From: Geodermatophilus normandii
GTDB lineage: Bacteria > Actinomycetota > Actinomycetes > Mycobacteriales > Geodermatophilaceae
DNA length: 64,000 nucleotides
NCBI RefSeq assembly: GCF_003182485.1
Contig: NZ_QGTX01000001.1
Span: forward strand, 1,136,001-1,200,000
Direction of reading: 5' to 3'
The position numbers and the translations under genes were made by a program. Position 1 is the first letter of the stretch, and the number at the start of each line of letters is the position of its first letter. Below are positions 33,518-42,126 of the stretch, one piece after another. Below the pieces are notes generated by a model. That model was not told the origin of the DNA and searched no databases. It worked only from the letters and a program-made list of their open reading frames with translations.

Positions 33518-34627
33518 TCAGCCGGCGCGCAGCGCCGGGTAGTCGGTGTAGCCCTCGGCGCCGGACGCGTAGAACAGGTGCGTCCGGGGCTCGTTCTCCG
33601 GGTGCTCGCCGGCCCAGCGCTCGACCAGGTCGGGGTTGGCGATCACCGGCCGGCCCACGGCGACGACGTCGGCGTGCGCGGCCTCGATGAGCGCCACCGC
33701 CTCGTCCCGGGTGGTCACCGTGGAGAAGCCGCTGTTGACCATGAGGTGCCCGCCGAACCGCCGGCGGAGCTCCTGCACGAGGTCGCCGGCCGGCTCGCGG
33801 TGCAGCACCGACAGGTAGGCGAGGCCCAGCGGGCGGAGCTGGTCGAGCAGCGCGCCGTAGGTGGCCAGCACGTCGTCGCGGTCGGGCTCGAGGGCGTCCT
33901 GGATGCCGTGCTCCGGCGAGATGCGCAGGCCCACCCGGCCGGCGCCGATCGCCCCGGCCACGGCGGTGACGACCTCGACCACCAGGCGCGCGCGGTTCTC
34001 CGGCGAGCCGCCGTACTCGTCGTCGCGGACGTTGGACGACGGCGCGAGGAACTCGTGCAGCAGGTAGCCGTTGGCGCCGTGGATCTCCACGCCGTCCAGC
34101 CCGGCCTCGACGGCGCGCTCGGCGGCCCGGCGGAAGTCGCGGACGACGTCGCGGACCTCCTCGGTGCTCAGCGCGTGCGGCACCGGGTACGGGTGCTTGC
34201 CGGTGCTCGTGCGCGCCACGCCGTCGATGGCGATGGCGCTCGGGGCGACGACGCGGCGGCCGCCGTTGGTGTCGGGGTGGGTGACCCGCCCGCCGTGCAT
34301 GACCTGCAGGACGATCCGGCCACCGCGGGCGTGCACCGCCTCGGCGACGCGGCGCCAGCCGGCCACCTGCTCGTCGGTGACGATGCCGGGCTGGCCGACG
34401 AAGGCCTGCGACTCGTGGTTGGGGTAGGTGCCCTCGGTGACGATGAGGCCGATCGAGGCGCGCTGCGCGTAGTGCTCGACGACGAGGTCCCCGGGGACGC
34501 CGGAGTCGCCGGAGCGCATGCGGGTCAGCGGCGCCATGGCCACGCGGTTGGCGAGCTCGAGGTCGCCGAGGGTCACGGAGGAGAACAGGTCCACGCCCGG
34601 TTGCGACACCGCGCGGGACCGGGGCAT
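33518..34627 (-). CDS. Old yellow enzyme family alkene reductase (NADH:flavin oxidoreductase)
   Basis: FMN-dependent reductase of activated C=C bonds in enals, enones or nitro compounds. 369 residues of TIM-barrel: LANRVAMAPLTRMRS at strand one, LIVTEGTYPNHESQ, VLQVMHGGRVTHPD, an HGANGYLLHEFLAPSSNVRDDEYGGS region with the canonical His-x-x-Asn substrate pair and the FMN-phosphate end VAVGRPVIANPDLVERW. ATG start. Divergent from the hydratase gene. Might act on a cyclic enone intermediate or on xenobiotics; nothing ties it to the PKS except position. Confidence 0.92.
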   Translation of the reverse strand: MPRSRAVSQPGVDLFSSVTLGDLELANRVAMAPLTRMRSGDSGVPGDLVVEHYAQRASIGLIVTEGTYPNHESQAFVGQPGIVTDEQVAGWRRVAEAVHARGGRIVLQVMHGGRVTHPDTNGGRRVVAPSAIAIDGVARTSTGKHPYPVPHALSTEEVRDVVRDFRRAAERAVEAGLDGVEIHGANGYLLHEFLAPSSNVRDDEYGGSPENRARLVVEVVTAVAGAIGAGRVGLRISPEHGIQDALEPDRDDVLATYGALLDQLRPLGLAYLSVLHREPAGDLVQELRRRFGGHLMVNSGFSTVTTRDEAVALIEAAHADVVAVGRPVIANPDLVERWAGEHPENEPRTHLFYASGAEGYTDYPALRAG

Positions 34628-34667
34628 TCCGCGGTGCGGCCGGTGTCACAGGCGGCACGATGACGCC

Positions 34668-35528
34668 GTGTCCCTCCTGACCGACGCGGTCGACGGCTGG
34701 TCCCCGGACCCGGTCACCGACGCGGCGACCGTCCTCCCCGGGCCCCCGGCGGCCTTCGCCGCCCTCCTCGACCAGCCCGCGCCGCCCCTCGCCGACGGCG
34801 ATCCGCTGCCGCCGGGCTGGCACGCGTTCACCTTCCTCGAACACCCGGCCACCGCCGACCTCGGCGAGGACGGCCACCCGCGCGCGGGGCGCTTCCTCCC
34901 GCCGCTGCCGCACCGGCGCCGGATGGTCGCCGGCGGCCGGCTGTCGGTGTCCGCGCCGCTGCGGGTGGGATCGGTCGTCGAGCGGAGGTCGTCGCTGGCG
35001 CGCTGCGAGGTCGAGGCCGGCCGCAGCGGGGAGATGCTGCTGGTGACGATCCGCAGCGAGTACCGGGAGGACGGCGCGCTGCTGGCCACCGAGGAGCAGG
35101 ACGTCGTCTACCGCTCGCAGGAGGGCGGGTCCTCACCGGCGCCGGCCGGTGCGGGGTCGCCGGAGGTCGGAGGCGGGCACGCGGTGGAGGTGCTGCCGGA
35201 CGCGGCGCTGCTGTTCCGCTTCAGCGCGCTGACCTACAACGCGCACCGCATCCACTACGACCAGCCCTACGCCACCGGCGTGGAGGGCCACCCCGGGCTG
35301 GTGGTGCACGGTCCGCTGCTGGCGCTGCTGCTGCTCGAGGTACCGCGCCGTCACGCGCCGGACCGGTCCGTCACGTCCTTCGCCCACCGGCTGACCCGGC
35401 CGGCGTACGCGGGCACGCTGGTGCGGGCGACCGGCCGGGTCGACGGCGACCGCGTCGACCTGACCGCCGCGGCGACGGGGCAGCCGGCGTCCGTCACCGG
35501 GACCGCGGTGCTGGAGGCGTCCCGGTGA
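34668..35528 (+). CDS. MaoC-like hotdog acyl-CoA hydratase (HTD2 / mesaconyl-C4-CoA hydratase type)
   Basis: Hydrates an enoyl-CoA. The 286 residues are a double hotdog: first half with PPGWHAFTFLEHP and PPLPHRRRMVAGGRLSV, second half with LLFRFSALTYNAHRIHYDQPYATGVEG, the catalytic Asn-x-x-x-Ile-His-Tyr-Asp signature. This layout is characteristic of FAS1-like/HTD2 hydratases and mesaconyl-C4-CoA hydratase. GTG start by homology. Overlaps the acyl-CoA dehydrogenase by GTGA, so the two likely act successively on one acyl-CoA. Confidence 0.83.
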   Translation: MSLLTDAVDGWSPDPVTDAATVLPGPPAAFAALLDQPAPPLADGDPLPPGWHAFTFLEHPATADLGEDGHPRAGRFLPPLPHRRRMVAGGRLSVSAPLRVGSVVERRSSLARCEVEAGRSGEMLLVTIRSEYREDGALLATEEQDVVYRSQEGGSSPAPAGAGSPEVGGGHAVEVLPDAALLFRFSALTYNAHRIHYDQPYATGVEGHPGLVVHGPLLALLLLEVPRRHAPDRSVTSFAHRLTRPAYAGTLVRATGRVDGDRVDLTAAATGQPASVTGTAVLEASR

Positions 35529-36679
35529 GCGTGCTGAGCGCCGAGGAGCGCGACGTCGTCGGCACCGTGCGCACCTTCGTCGACCGCGAGGTGCGGCCGG
35601 TGGTGCGCGAGCTCGAGCACGCCGACACCTACCCCGAGGCGCTGATCGGGCGGATGAGGGAGCTCGGCGTCTTCGGGCTGGCGGTGCCCGAGCCCTGGGG
35701 GGAGGCGCCGGTGTCGATGCCCTGCTACGCGCTGGTCACCGCGGAGCTCGCGCGCGGCTGGATGTCGCTGGCCGGGGCCATGGGCGGGCACACCGTCGTC
35801 GCGAAGCTGCTCGTCGCGTTCGGCACCCCGGAGCAGCAGGACCGCTGGCTGCCGCGGATGGCGACCGGCGAGGTGCGGGCGACGATGGCGCTGACCGAGC
35901 CCGGCGGCGGATCGGACCTGCAGGCGATGCGGACCGTGGCCCGGCGCGACGGCGAGGGCTACGTCGTCGACGGCGCGAAGACGTGGATCACCAACGCGCG
36001 GCGGTCCCAGCTGGTCGCGCTGCTGTGCAAGACCGATCCGGCCGCGCAGCCGCGGCACCGCGGGATCTCGGTGCTGCTGGTGGAGCACGGTCCGGGGCTG
36101 CACGTCTCCCGCGACCTGCCGAAGCTCGGCTACAGGGGCGTGGAGAGCTGCGAGCTGGCCTTCGACGGGTTCCGGGCACCGGCCGACGCCGTCCTCGGCG
36201 GGGTCGAGGGGCGCGGCTTCGCGCAGATGATGACCGGCCTGGAGACCGGCCGGATCCAGGTGGCCGCCCGCGCGCTCGGGGTCGGGCAGGCCGCCTTCGA
36301 CGACGCACTGCGCTACGCGCAGGAGCGGGAGAGCTTCGGCCGGCCGATCTGGCGGCACCAGGCCGTGGGCAACCTGCTCGCCGACATGGCCACCTCGCTC
36401 ACCGCCGCCCGGCAGCTGGTCCTGTACGCCGCCGAGCGGTACGAGACCGGGCAGCGGTGCGACCTGGAGGCCGGGATGGCCAAGCTGTTCGCCTCGGAGA
36501 CGGCGATGACGGTGGCCCTGGACGCCATCCGGGTGCACGGCGGGCACGGCTACTCGACCGAGTTCGACGTCGAGCGCTACTTCCGCGACGCCCCGCTGAT
36601 GATCGTCGGCGAGGGCACCAACGAGATCCAGCGCGACGTCATCGCCCGCCAGCTCGTCGCCCGGGGCGGCCTGGACTGA
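35525..36679 (+). CDS. Acyl-CoA dehydrogenase
   Basis: FAD enzyme making trans-2-enoyl-CoA. The 384 residues show ATMALTEPGGGSDLQAMRT near residue 120, GAKTWITNARRSQLV near 153, ALGVGQAAFDDALRYAQERESFG near 250 and the C-terminal VHGGHGYSTEFDVERYFRDA followed by EGTNEIQRDVIARQLV. The catalytic Glu of the C-terminal region falls at the EGTNE motif, as in short/medium-chain enzymes. Coupled to the hydratase. Chain specificity is not readable. Followed by a strong terminator. Confidence 0.92.
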   Translation: MSVLSAEERDVVGTVRTFVDREVRPVVRELEHADTYPEALIGRMRELGVFGLAVPEPWGEAPVSMPCYALVTAELARGWMSLAGAMGGHTVVAKLLVAFGTPEQQDRWLPRMATGEVRATMALTEPGGGSDLQAMRTVARRDGEGYVVDGAKTWITNARRSQLVALLCKTDPAAQPRHRGISVLLVEHGPGLHVSRDLPKLGYRGVESCELAFDGFRAPADAVLGGVEGRGFAQMMTGLETGRIQVAARALGVGQAAFDDALRYAQERESFGRPIWRHQAVGNLLADMATSLTAARQLVLYAAERYETGQRCDLEAGMAKLFASETAMTVALDAIRVHGGHGYSTEFDVERYFRDAPLMIVGEGTNEIQRDVIARQLVARGGLD

Positions 36680-36761
36680 CGCCGGGCGTTCCCGCGGGGA
36701 CGCCGGGGTGCCGGTCGACCGGGGGGACCAGCGGGCCGGGGCCGGGTCGACCGGCGGACGC

Positions 36762-36801
36762 GTCGAGGGCGGTCCCGGCCGGAGCCGGGACCGCCCTCGA
36801 C
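36762..36801. terminator. Hairpin terminator, 18-bp stem and 4-base loop
   Basis: GTCGAGGGCGGTCCCGGC, loop CGGA, then its exact complement. Lies between convergent acyl-CoA dehydrogenase and ABC permease genes. No U-tract, as is common at high GC. Confidence 0.85.
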
Positions 36802-36815
36802 GGGAGCGCGACGGA

Positions 36816-37592
36816 TCAGGCCACCGCACGGCGGCGGGTGGTCACGGCACCGGCGACCAGGCTCACGAGCACCCATCCGGTCAGCACCAGGACCTGCGTC
36901 GTGCCGCCGGAGCCGAGCGCCAGTCCGAGCGTCGCGTCGGCCGGGTCGAGCTTCTCGGCGATGCCCGGCTGGGCCAGCCGCAGGACCGGCATGACACCCA
37001 GGACGGTCAGGTACAGCCCGGTCAGGGCCGCGGGCGAGTTCCCGACGGCCGCCCCGACCCCGGCGCCCACGACGGCGAAGGCCGCACCGGCGGCGACCAC
37101 GACCCCGATCGCCCGGGGGACGCCGTCCCAGGTCAGGTCGCCGAGGGGAGCCAGCGCGAGCACGCCGGCGGTCGCAGCGGTCGCCACCGCGGCCAGGACC
37201 GCGCCGAGCAGGGCCGTCGCCACCGCCTTCGCGGCCACGACCCGCCCGCGGTGCGGAACGACCAGGAACGTCGTCTGCACGGTCCGGTGCGTCCACTCAC
37301 CGGCGGTCGAGAGGACCCCGACGGACAGCAGGACCAGGACGGTGACCAGCCCGAGCGAGCCGATCGGCGCTGCTGCGGACCCGAGGTCGTCGTCGCTGGT
37401 CAGGGCGAGGACGGTCGCGATGCCGGGGGCGAGGAGGGCCGACGCCAGCGCCAGCGTCCTCCCGGACCGGGTGGACAGCGACTTGCGGATCTCCAGGCCC
37501 ACCAGCGCGGCGGGCGACGCGCTCCGCTCGCGGACGGCGGGATGGGCGGTCGGGCGGGCGGAGGGGACGGAGGAGGTGAGGGTGGTGGTCAC
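36816..37592 (-). CDS. ABC transporter permease (ABC-2/lantibiotic-type)
   Basis: Membrane partner of the ATPase upstream. The 258 residues have a 35-residue cytoplasmic N-terminus and about six transmembrane segments, with the motif STAGEWTHRTVQTTFLVVPHRGRVVAAK after the second, characteristic of ABC-2 exporters. GTG 37592 is chosen since GGAG lies six bases upstream. 29 bases separate it from the ATPase stop. Substrate unknown. Confidence 0.85.
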   Translation of the reverse strand: MTTTLTSSVPSARPTAHPAVRERSASPAALVGLEIRKSLSTRSGRTLALASALLAPGIATVLALTSDDDLGSAAAPIGSLGLVTVLVLLSVGVLSTAGEWTHRTVQTTFLVVPHRGRVVAAKAVATALLGAVLAAVATAATAGVLALAPLGDLTWDGVPRAIGVVVAAGAAFAVVGAGVGAAVGNSPAALTGLYLTVLGVMPVLRLAQPGIAEKLDPADATLGLALGSGGTTQVLVLTGWVLVSLVAGAVTTRRRAVA

Positions 37593-37621
37593 GACGAGCT
37601 CCAGGAGGGGGACGGGAGGGA

Positions 37622-38497
37622 TCAGGAGGTGGTGGTGAGCTGGAAGAACAGGTCCTCGATGCCGCGCTGGACCGGGCGCAGGTCGGTGAGCACGTGGCCC
37701 CCGGCCGCTGCGACCGCACCGACCTGGCCGGGCTCGGCGCCGGGGACGACCAGGACGCCGTCGGCGCCGTGTTGCACGTGGAACCCCGCTGCCCCGAGCG
37801 CGGTGGCCAGGGCTTCCGGAGCGGCGGCGCGCACGGCGGTGCCCTCGGCGCCCAGCAGTTCGGCCACCGGGGCGTCGGCGACGATGCGGCCGCCGCCGAT
37901 GACCAGCAGCCGGTCCACCGTGTGCTCGACCTCGCCCAGCAGGTGGGAGGAGAGGAGCACGGTGCCGCCCCGCGCCGCGTGGCCGCGCAGCAGGTCGCGC
38001 ATCCAGCGGATGCCCTCGGGGTCCAGCCCGTTGGCCGGCTCGTCGAACACCAGCACCGGCGGATCGGCCAGCAGCGCACCGGCGATGCCGAGGCGCTGCC
38101 GCATGCCGAGCGAGTAGCCGCCGATGCGCCGCCGCGCGGCGGCGGACAGGTCCACCAGCGCCAGCACCTCGTCCACCCGGGCGGCCGGCACGCCGATCGC
38201 CGCGGCCAGCAACTGCAGGTGCACCCGCCCGGTCCGGCCCGGGTGCACCGCCGAGGCGTCGAGCAGCGTCCCGACGACGGCCCCCGGGTTGGGCAGGTCG
38301 GCGTAGCGCCGGCCGTCGACGAGCGCCGTCCCCGAGGTCGCCGGGACCAGGCCGGTCATCATCCGCATCGTCGTGCTCTTGCCGGCTCCGTTGGGCCCGA
38401 GGAACCCGGTCACGGTGCCGGGCTCGAGGGTGAAGGACACGTCGTCGACGACGGTCCGGGTGCCGTACTGCTTGGTCAGTCCGCTGACCTCGATCAT
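37622..38497 (-). CDS. ABC transporter ATP-binding protein
   Basis: 291-residue exporter ATPase: Walker A GPNGAGKSTTMRMM near 38, signature YSLGMRQRLGIAGAL near 133, Walker B PVLVFDEPANGLDPEG near 155, switch region LLSSHLLGEVEHTVDRL. ATG 38497 follows GAGGAGGTCTCCC and is preferred over the longer frame. Divergent from a histidine kinase/response regulator pair 194 bases away, which probably controls it. That arrangement is typical of antimicrobial-sensing exporters. Confidence 0.92.
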   Translation of the reverse strand: MIEVSGLTKQYGTRTVVDDVSFTLEPGTVTGFLGPNGAGKSTTMRMMTGLVPATSGTALVDGRRYADLPNPGAVVGTLLDASAVHPGRTGRVHLQLLAAAIGVPAARVDEVLALVDLSAAARRRIGGYSLGMRQRLGIAGALLADPPVLVFDEPANGLDPEGIRWMRDLLRGHAARGGTVLLSSHLLGEVEHTVDRLLVIGGGRIVADAPVAELLGAEGTAVRAAAPEALATALGAAGFHVQHGADGVLVVPGAEPGQVGAVAAAGGHVLTDLRPVQRGIEDLFFQLTTTS

Positions 38498-38691
38498 GGG
38501 AGACCTCCTCGGTCGCCGACCGGCTCGTCCGGTCACGGCGACGAGAGTGGCCGCGGCCGGGCTCCCCTCGCGTCGGCCGCGGGGCTCGACCTGCGGCGCC
38601 GCGCGGGGGATCCCGTGTCATCCGAAAGGGGACACCAGCCCGAGACGTCCGGCCGACCCGCCGCCGGCCCGCGCCTGAATACGCTCCCGCC

Positions 38692-39837
38692 ATGAGGCTC
38701 CGGGACCGCGTCTGGCCCGGCCTCCGCGCGCGCAGCATCGGGTTCGAGGCCCTGCTCGCGCTGGTGAGCACCGCGACGGTCGTCGTCGGCGCCGTCACCC
38801 CGGAGGCCCGCCTGGCGCCGGACGCCGTCCTCGTCGCCGGCGGCCTGCTCCTGGTCCTGACCCTGCTCCTCTTCCGGCGGTCGGCGCCGGTGGTGCCGTT
38901 CGTCGTCAGCGCCGCCCTCGGGGCGCTGGTCCCGGCGCTGACCGCCGGCATGCTGCTCACCGCCTACGCGGTCGGCCGATACGAGGGCCGGTGGCCGGTG
39001 CGCATCGCCGCCGGCGTGCTCGGGACGGTCGCGCTCGTCCAGCCCTGGGGCATCGGCACGGCGAGCGAGGTGGCAGGCGCCCTCGGCGGGGTGGCCATCG
39101 CCCTCGTCCTCCCCGCGGCGCTCGGGATCTGGCAGCGGACCCGCGCGCTGCTCCTGGAGGCGCTGCGCGAGCGGGCCGTGCGCGCGGAGGCCGAGCGGGA
39201 GCTGCTGGCCCGCAACGCCGTCGTCTCCGAGCGCACCCGGATCGCCCGCGAGATGCACGACGCCGTCGGGCACCGGGTGAGCCTCATGGTGCTGCAGGCC
39301 GGCGCCATCGAGGTGGCCGCCGGGGACGCGGAGCGGGTGGAGCAGCTGGCCGGTCAGGTGCAGACGGCGGGACGGCAGGCGCTGGAGGAGTTGCGGCAGA
39401 TGGTCGGGGTGCTGCGCGCGGAGGAGGTCGACGAGGCCGCGCCGCTGGGTCCGCAGCCCGGGCTGGCCGACCTGCCGCGCCTGGTCGGGTCCGCGCGCGA
39501 GGCCGGAATGGCCGTCGACTGGTCCGGGCCCGCGGAGGGGACCGCGCCGGTCGACCCCGTCGTCGGCCGGGCGGCGTACCGCATCGTGCAGGAGGCCCTG
39601 ACCAACGCCGGGCGGCACGCCCCCGACGCGCCGGTCCGCGTGTGCGTCGAGCGGCGGCCCGGCGAGCTGCGCGTGCGCGTGGTCAACGGCCCTCCGGGCC
39701 GCCCGCCCGCCGCCGTCCCCGGCGGCGGCTTCGGCCTCGTCGGGCTGGGCGAGCGGGTGCGCACCCTGGGCGGGCAGCTGACGGCCGAGCCGCGCCTGGA
39801 CGGCGGCTTCGGCGTCGAGGCGGTGCTGCCGGCGTGA
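38692..39837 (+). CDS. Membrane sensor histidine kinase (NarL/DesK class)
   Basis: 381 residues: four to five membrane segments in residues 15-150, then a HisKA_3 dimerisation domain with the phospho-acceptor His in RIAREMHDAVGHRVSLMVLQAG near 187, and an HATPase domain (AYRIVQEALTNAGRHA near 300, GGGFGLVGLGERVRTLGG near 350). It signals to the response regulator encoded next with a GTGA overlap. No large extracytoplasmic sensor, so it probably reads a membrane-linked cue, such as the state of the neighbouring ABC exporter. Confidence 0.92.
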   Translation: MRLRDRVWPGLRARSIGFEALLALVSTATVVVGAVTPEARLAPDAVLVAGGLLLVLTLLLFRRSAPVVPFVVSAALGALVPALTAGMLLTAYAVGRYEGRWPVRIAAGVLGTVALVQPWGIGTASEVAGALGGVAIALVLPAALGIWQRTRALLLEALRERAVRAEAERELLARNAVVSERTRIAREMHDAVGHRVSLMVLQAGAIEVAAGDAERVEQLAGQVQTAGRQALEELRQMVGVLRAEEVDEAAPLGPQPGLADLPRLVGSAREAGMAVDWSGPAEGTAPVDPVVGRAAYRIVQEALTNAGRHAPDAPVRVCVERRPGELRVRVVNGPPGRPPAAVPGGGFGLVGLGERVRTLGGQLTAEPRLDGGFGVEAVLPA

Positions 39838-40514
39838 GCGCGCAGGAGGGCACGCGGCGGATCCGGGTGCTGCTGGTCGACGACGAGGAGCTGGTCCGCT
39901 TCGGCCTGCGGACCGTGCTGGAGGCGGCCGGCGACATGGACGTCGTCGGGGAGGCCGGCGACGGCGCCGCGGGGGTGGCCGCGGCGCGGGAGCTGCGCCC
40001 CGACGTCGTGCTCACCGACATCCGCATGCCCGGCACGGACGGCCTGACCGCCACCCGGGAGATCCTCGCGCTGCCCGACCCGCCGCAGGTCGCCGTGCTC
40101 ACCACCTTCCACGTCGACGAGTACGTCTACGCGGCGCTGGCCGCCGGAGCCGCGGGCTTCCTGCTCAAGGACACCCCGCCCCGGCAGATCGCCGCGGCCG
40201 TGCGGGCGGTGGCCGACGGGACGGCGACCCTGTCCCCCGCCGTCACCGCCGGGCTGATCGCCTCCTACGTCGGCAGCCGGGCGAGCCCGCGGCGGGCCGA
40301 GGCTCTGCAGCGGGTGGCCACGCTCTCCGACCGCGAGCGCGAGGTGCTCGCCCTGCTCGGCAGCGGCGGGTCCAACGCCGAGCTCGCCGGCCGGCTGTTC
40401 GTCAGCGAGGCGACCGTGAAGACCTACGTCTCCCGGCTGCTCACCAAGCTCGACCTCGCCAACCGCACGCAGGCGGCGATCCTCGCCCACGAGGCCGGGC
40501 TGCTCGACGGCTGA
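39834..40514 (+). CDS. NarL/LuxR-family response regulator
   Basis: Cognate regulator of the preceding kinase. 226 residues: receiver with all key residues (VDDEELV acidic pair, Asp in VVLTDIRMPGTDG near 59, Lys in FLLKDTPPRQI near 109), then a LuxR helix-turn-helix (LSDREREVLALLGSGGSNAELAGRLFVSEATVKTYV). Unlike the two regulators near 20 kb, it is fully phosphorylatable. Likely targets the divergent ABC genes. Confidence 0.93.
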   Translation: MSAQEGTRRIRVLLVDDEELVRFGLRTVLEAAGDMDVVGEAGDGAAGVAAARELRPDVVLTDIRMPGTDGLTATREILALPDPPQVAVLTTFHVDEYVYAALAAGAAGFLLKDTPPRQIAAAVRAVADGTATLSPAVTAGLIASYVGSRASPRRAEALQRVATLSDREREVLALLGSGGSNAELAGRLFVSEATVKTYVSRLLTKLDLANRTQAAILAHEAGLLDG

Positions 40515-40524
40515 GCTCCCGGCG

Positions 40525-41268
40525 TCAGCGGGACAGCAGCCGGCGGGTCTGGCGGGCGCGGGCCACCAGCCTGCCGTCGACGGCGCGCAGCTCGGCGTCG
40601 TCGACGGCGACGTCGCCGTCGGCCCACGTGGTGACCTGGTCGATGCGCACCCAGGCGCCGGTCTCCGGCGGCGGGCCGGCGAGGTGCGCGGTGAGCTCCA
40701 CGGTGGGCATGACGGCCGGGGTGGTGCGGACGGCGAACAGCGACGGCGGCAGCGCGTCGAGCAGGACGCCGAGCTGCACGAGCGGTGGGAGGCCGCCGTC
40801 GATGCGCACCCACGCCGACAGCCGCGGCTCGGGGCCGCCGGCCAGCGGGCGGGAGGAGCCGAGCGCGCGGATCTCGGTGTGGTCGGCGATGGGCACCAGC
40901 TCGCGCGGGAGCCGGAACGGCACGCCGTCGCGGACCGCCGGCCCGGGCGGCGCGGGCACCGCCTCGGTGACCGGGGACGCCGGGCGGGCCAGCGTCAGGA
41001 CCTGGGCGACGGCGAGCACCCGGTCGTCCTGGCTCATCGTGGCCCGGGCGCTGCCGGTGGTGCCGGCCCGGTCGGCGACGGCGTCGACCGACGTCGGCGT
41101 CCCCGGCTCGACCCCGGCGAGCAGGTGGGCGGTGACCGCGCGCGGGGCGGCGCCGGCCAGGTCCGCGGCGGCGGCCAGGAGGTGCCCGACCACCAGCCCG
41201 CCCTGCACGTGCGTGAAGGACCGCCAGCTCGGGTCGAAGACCAGCGCGGTGGCGACGGCGGCCGTCAT
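40525..41268 (-). CDS. Thioesterase-superfamily protein (TesB-like double hotdog)
   Basis: 247 residues with two hotdog-like halves: SFTHVQGGLVVGHLLAAAADLAG at the N-terminus (hotdog helix) and LSAWVRIDGGLPPLVQLGVLLDALPPSLF (split) with a C-terminal strand set ending ARARQTRRLL. This is the pattern of acyl-CoA thioesterase-like proteins of actinobacteria. ATG follows GGAGGAGGGCC. A 19-bp operator-like palindrome sits 18 bases upstream. Substrate unknown, probably an acyl-CoA. Confidence 0.72.
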   Translation of the reverse strand: MTAAVATALVFDPSWRSFTHVQGGLVVGHLLAAAADLAGAAPRAVTAHLLAGVEPGTPTSVDAVADRAGTTGSARATMSQDDRVLAVAQVLTLARPASPVTEAVPAPPGPAVRDGVPFRLPRELVPIADHTEIRALGSSRPLAGGPEPRLSAWVRIDGGLPPLVQLGVLLDALPPSLFAVRTTPAVMPTVELTAHLAGPPPETGAWVRIDQVTTWADGDVAVDDAELRAVDGRLVARARQTRRLLSR

Positions 41269-41285
41269 GGGCCCTCCTCCCGGCT

Positions 41286-41304
41286 CGGTTGGACCGTCCA
41301 ACCG
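41286..41304. promoter_or_regulatory. Operator-like palindrome CGGTTGGAC-C-GTCCAACCG
   Basis: Perfect 9-base arms around one base, 18 bases upstream of the thioesterase start. The size and symmetry fit a TetR-type site for acyl-CoA genes. No TetR gene is nearby, so the regulator would act from elsewhere. Confidence 0.6.
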
Positions 41305-41339
41305 GCCGGGAGGACCGTACCGCGATGTAGGTGGGGAAA

Positions 41340-41975
41340 TCAAACCGATGTCTCGACGTCCCCCAGCGCGAAGGAGCCGGTCCGCACCTCCCCGACCCGC
41401 CGGTGGGCGGTCACCACCGCACCGGTCGAGGTCTGCACCGAGGAGACCAGCTCCCAGGTGCGCGGCGCGGCGCCGCCCTCGAAGAGCCGCTTGCCCTGCC
41501 CGAGCACGACGGGGAAGACGACGGTGCGCAGCTCGTCGACCAGGTCCTCGGCCAGCAGCGTCTGCACCAGCCCGATCGACCCGTGCACCTGCAGCTCCCC
41601 GCCGTCGGCGGCCGTGAGCTCGCGGACGGCGGCCGGCACGTCGGCGCCGAGCAGGCGGGCGGAGCTCCACTCCAGGGTGGTCAGCGTCCGCGAGGCCACG
41701 TGCTTGGTCTTCGTCTGCAGCGCCTGCGCGACCGGGTCACCGGTGGCGTCCACGTGCGGCCAGTGCGCCGCGAAGATCTCGTAGGTCGTGCGGCCGAGCA
41801 GGAAGTCCTCGGCGCCGCGGAACCAGGCGTCCATCTGCTGCCCGAACGCCTCGTCGGCGAAGGGCACCAGCCAGCCGCCGTGGGGGAAGCCGCCGGACGG
41901 GTCCTCCTGCGGACCGCCCGGGGCCTGGGCGACGCCGTCGAGGGTCAGGAACGTGGTGACGGTGAGCGGGCGCAT
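41340..41975 (-). CDS. Dihydrofolate-reductase-family (RibD-C-like) protein
   Basis: 211 residues of the RibD C-terminal/DHFR-like fold common in actinobacteria: MRPLTVTTFLTLDGVAQAPGG at the start, GRTTYEIFAAHWP near 62, LLGADVPAAVRELTAADGGELQVHGS near 110 and LRTVVFPVVLGQGKRLF near 150. These NADPH-binding reductases are mostly of unknown substrate; it is not expected to replace folA. ATG with GAGGAGGAAC. Confidence 0.87.
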   Translation of the reverse strand: MRPLTVTTFLTLDGVAQAPGGPQEDPSGGFPHGGWLVPFADEAFGQQMDAWFRGAEDFLLGRTTYEIFAAHWPHVDATGDPVAQALQTKTKHVASRTLTTLEWSSARLLGADVPAAVRELTAADGGELQVHGSIGLVQTLLAEDLVDELRTVVFPVVLGQGKRLFEGGAAPRTWELVSSVQTSTGAVVTAHRRVGEVRTGSFALGDVETSV

Positions 41976-42079
41976 CGGTTCCTCCTCCGGGTGCGGGGCT
42001 GTGGGGTGCAGACGGCGGACGGGTCCGCGACTCATCGGTCCGGGTGAGCCCCCGGTCGCGTCCACTCCAGTCGTGCACG

Positions 42080-42092
42080 ACCGGTGTCGATG
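42080..42092 (+). promoter_or_regulatory. Shared 13-mer upstream of the EAL gene
   Basis: ACCGGTGTCGATG, ending 34 bases before the ATG. The identical 13-mer occurs 37 bases before the GGDEF gene at 44032. Position fits a -10 region or an activator site. Which sigma factor would use it is not clear. Confidence 0.4.
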
Positions 42093-42126
42093 GGAGACCG
42101 AGACCCCTTCCGGACGAGGAGCACCG

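Noticed and set aside
31674-33542. ABM frame continuing open to 33542
   Set aside because: Composition turns Arg/Pro-rich after the second ABM domain, while real flavoprotein motifs are in other frames; I treat it as a frame break.
36816-38960. Minus-strand open frame of 714 codons spanning both ABC genes and part of the histidine kinase
   Set aside because: Only the last 258 codons look like protein; the rest is a GC-rich shadow of the ATPase gene in another frame.
42080-42092. 13-mer as a FliA/WhiG-type -10 element
   Set aside because: GTCGATG partly resembles GCCGATAA but no TAAA lies at the right distance upstream in either copy.
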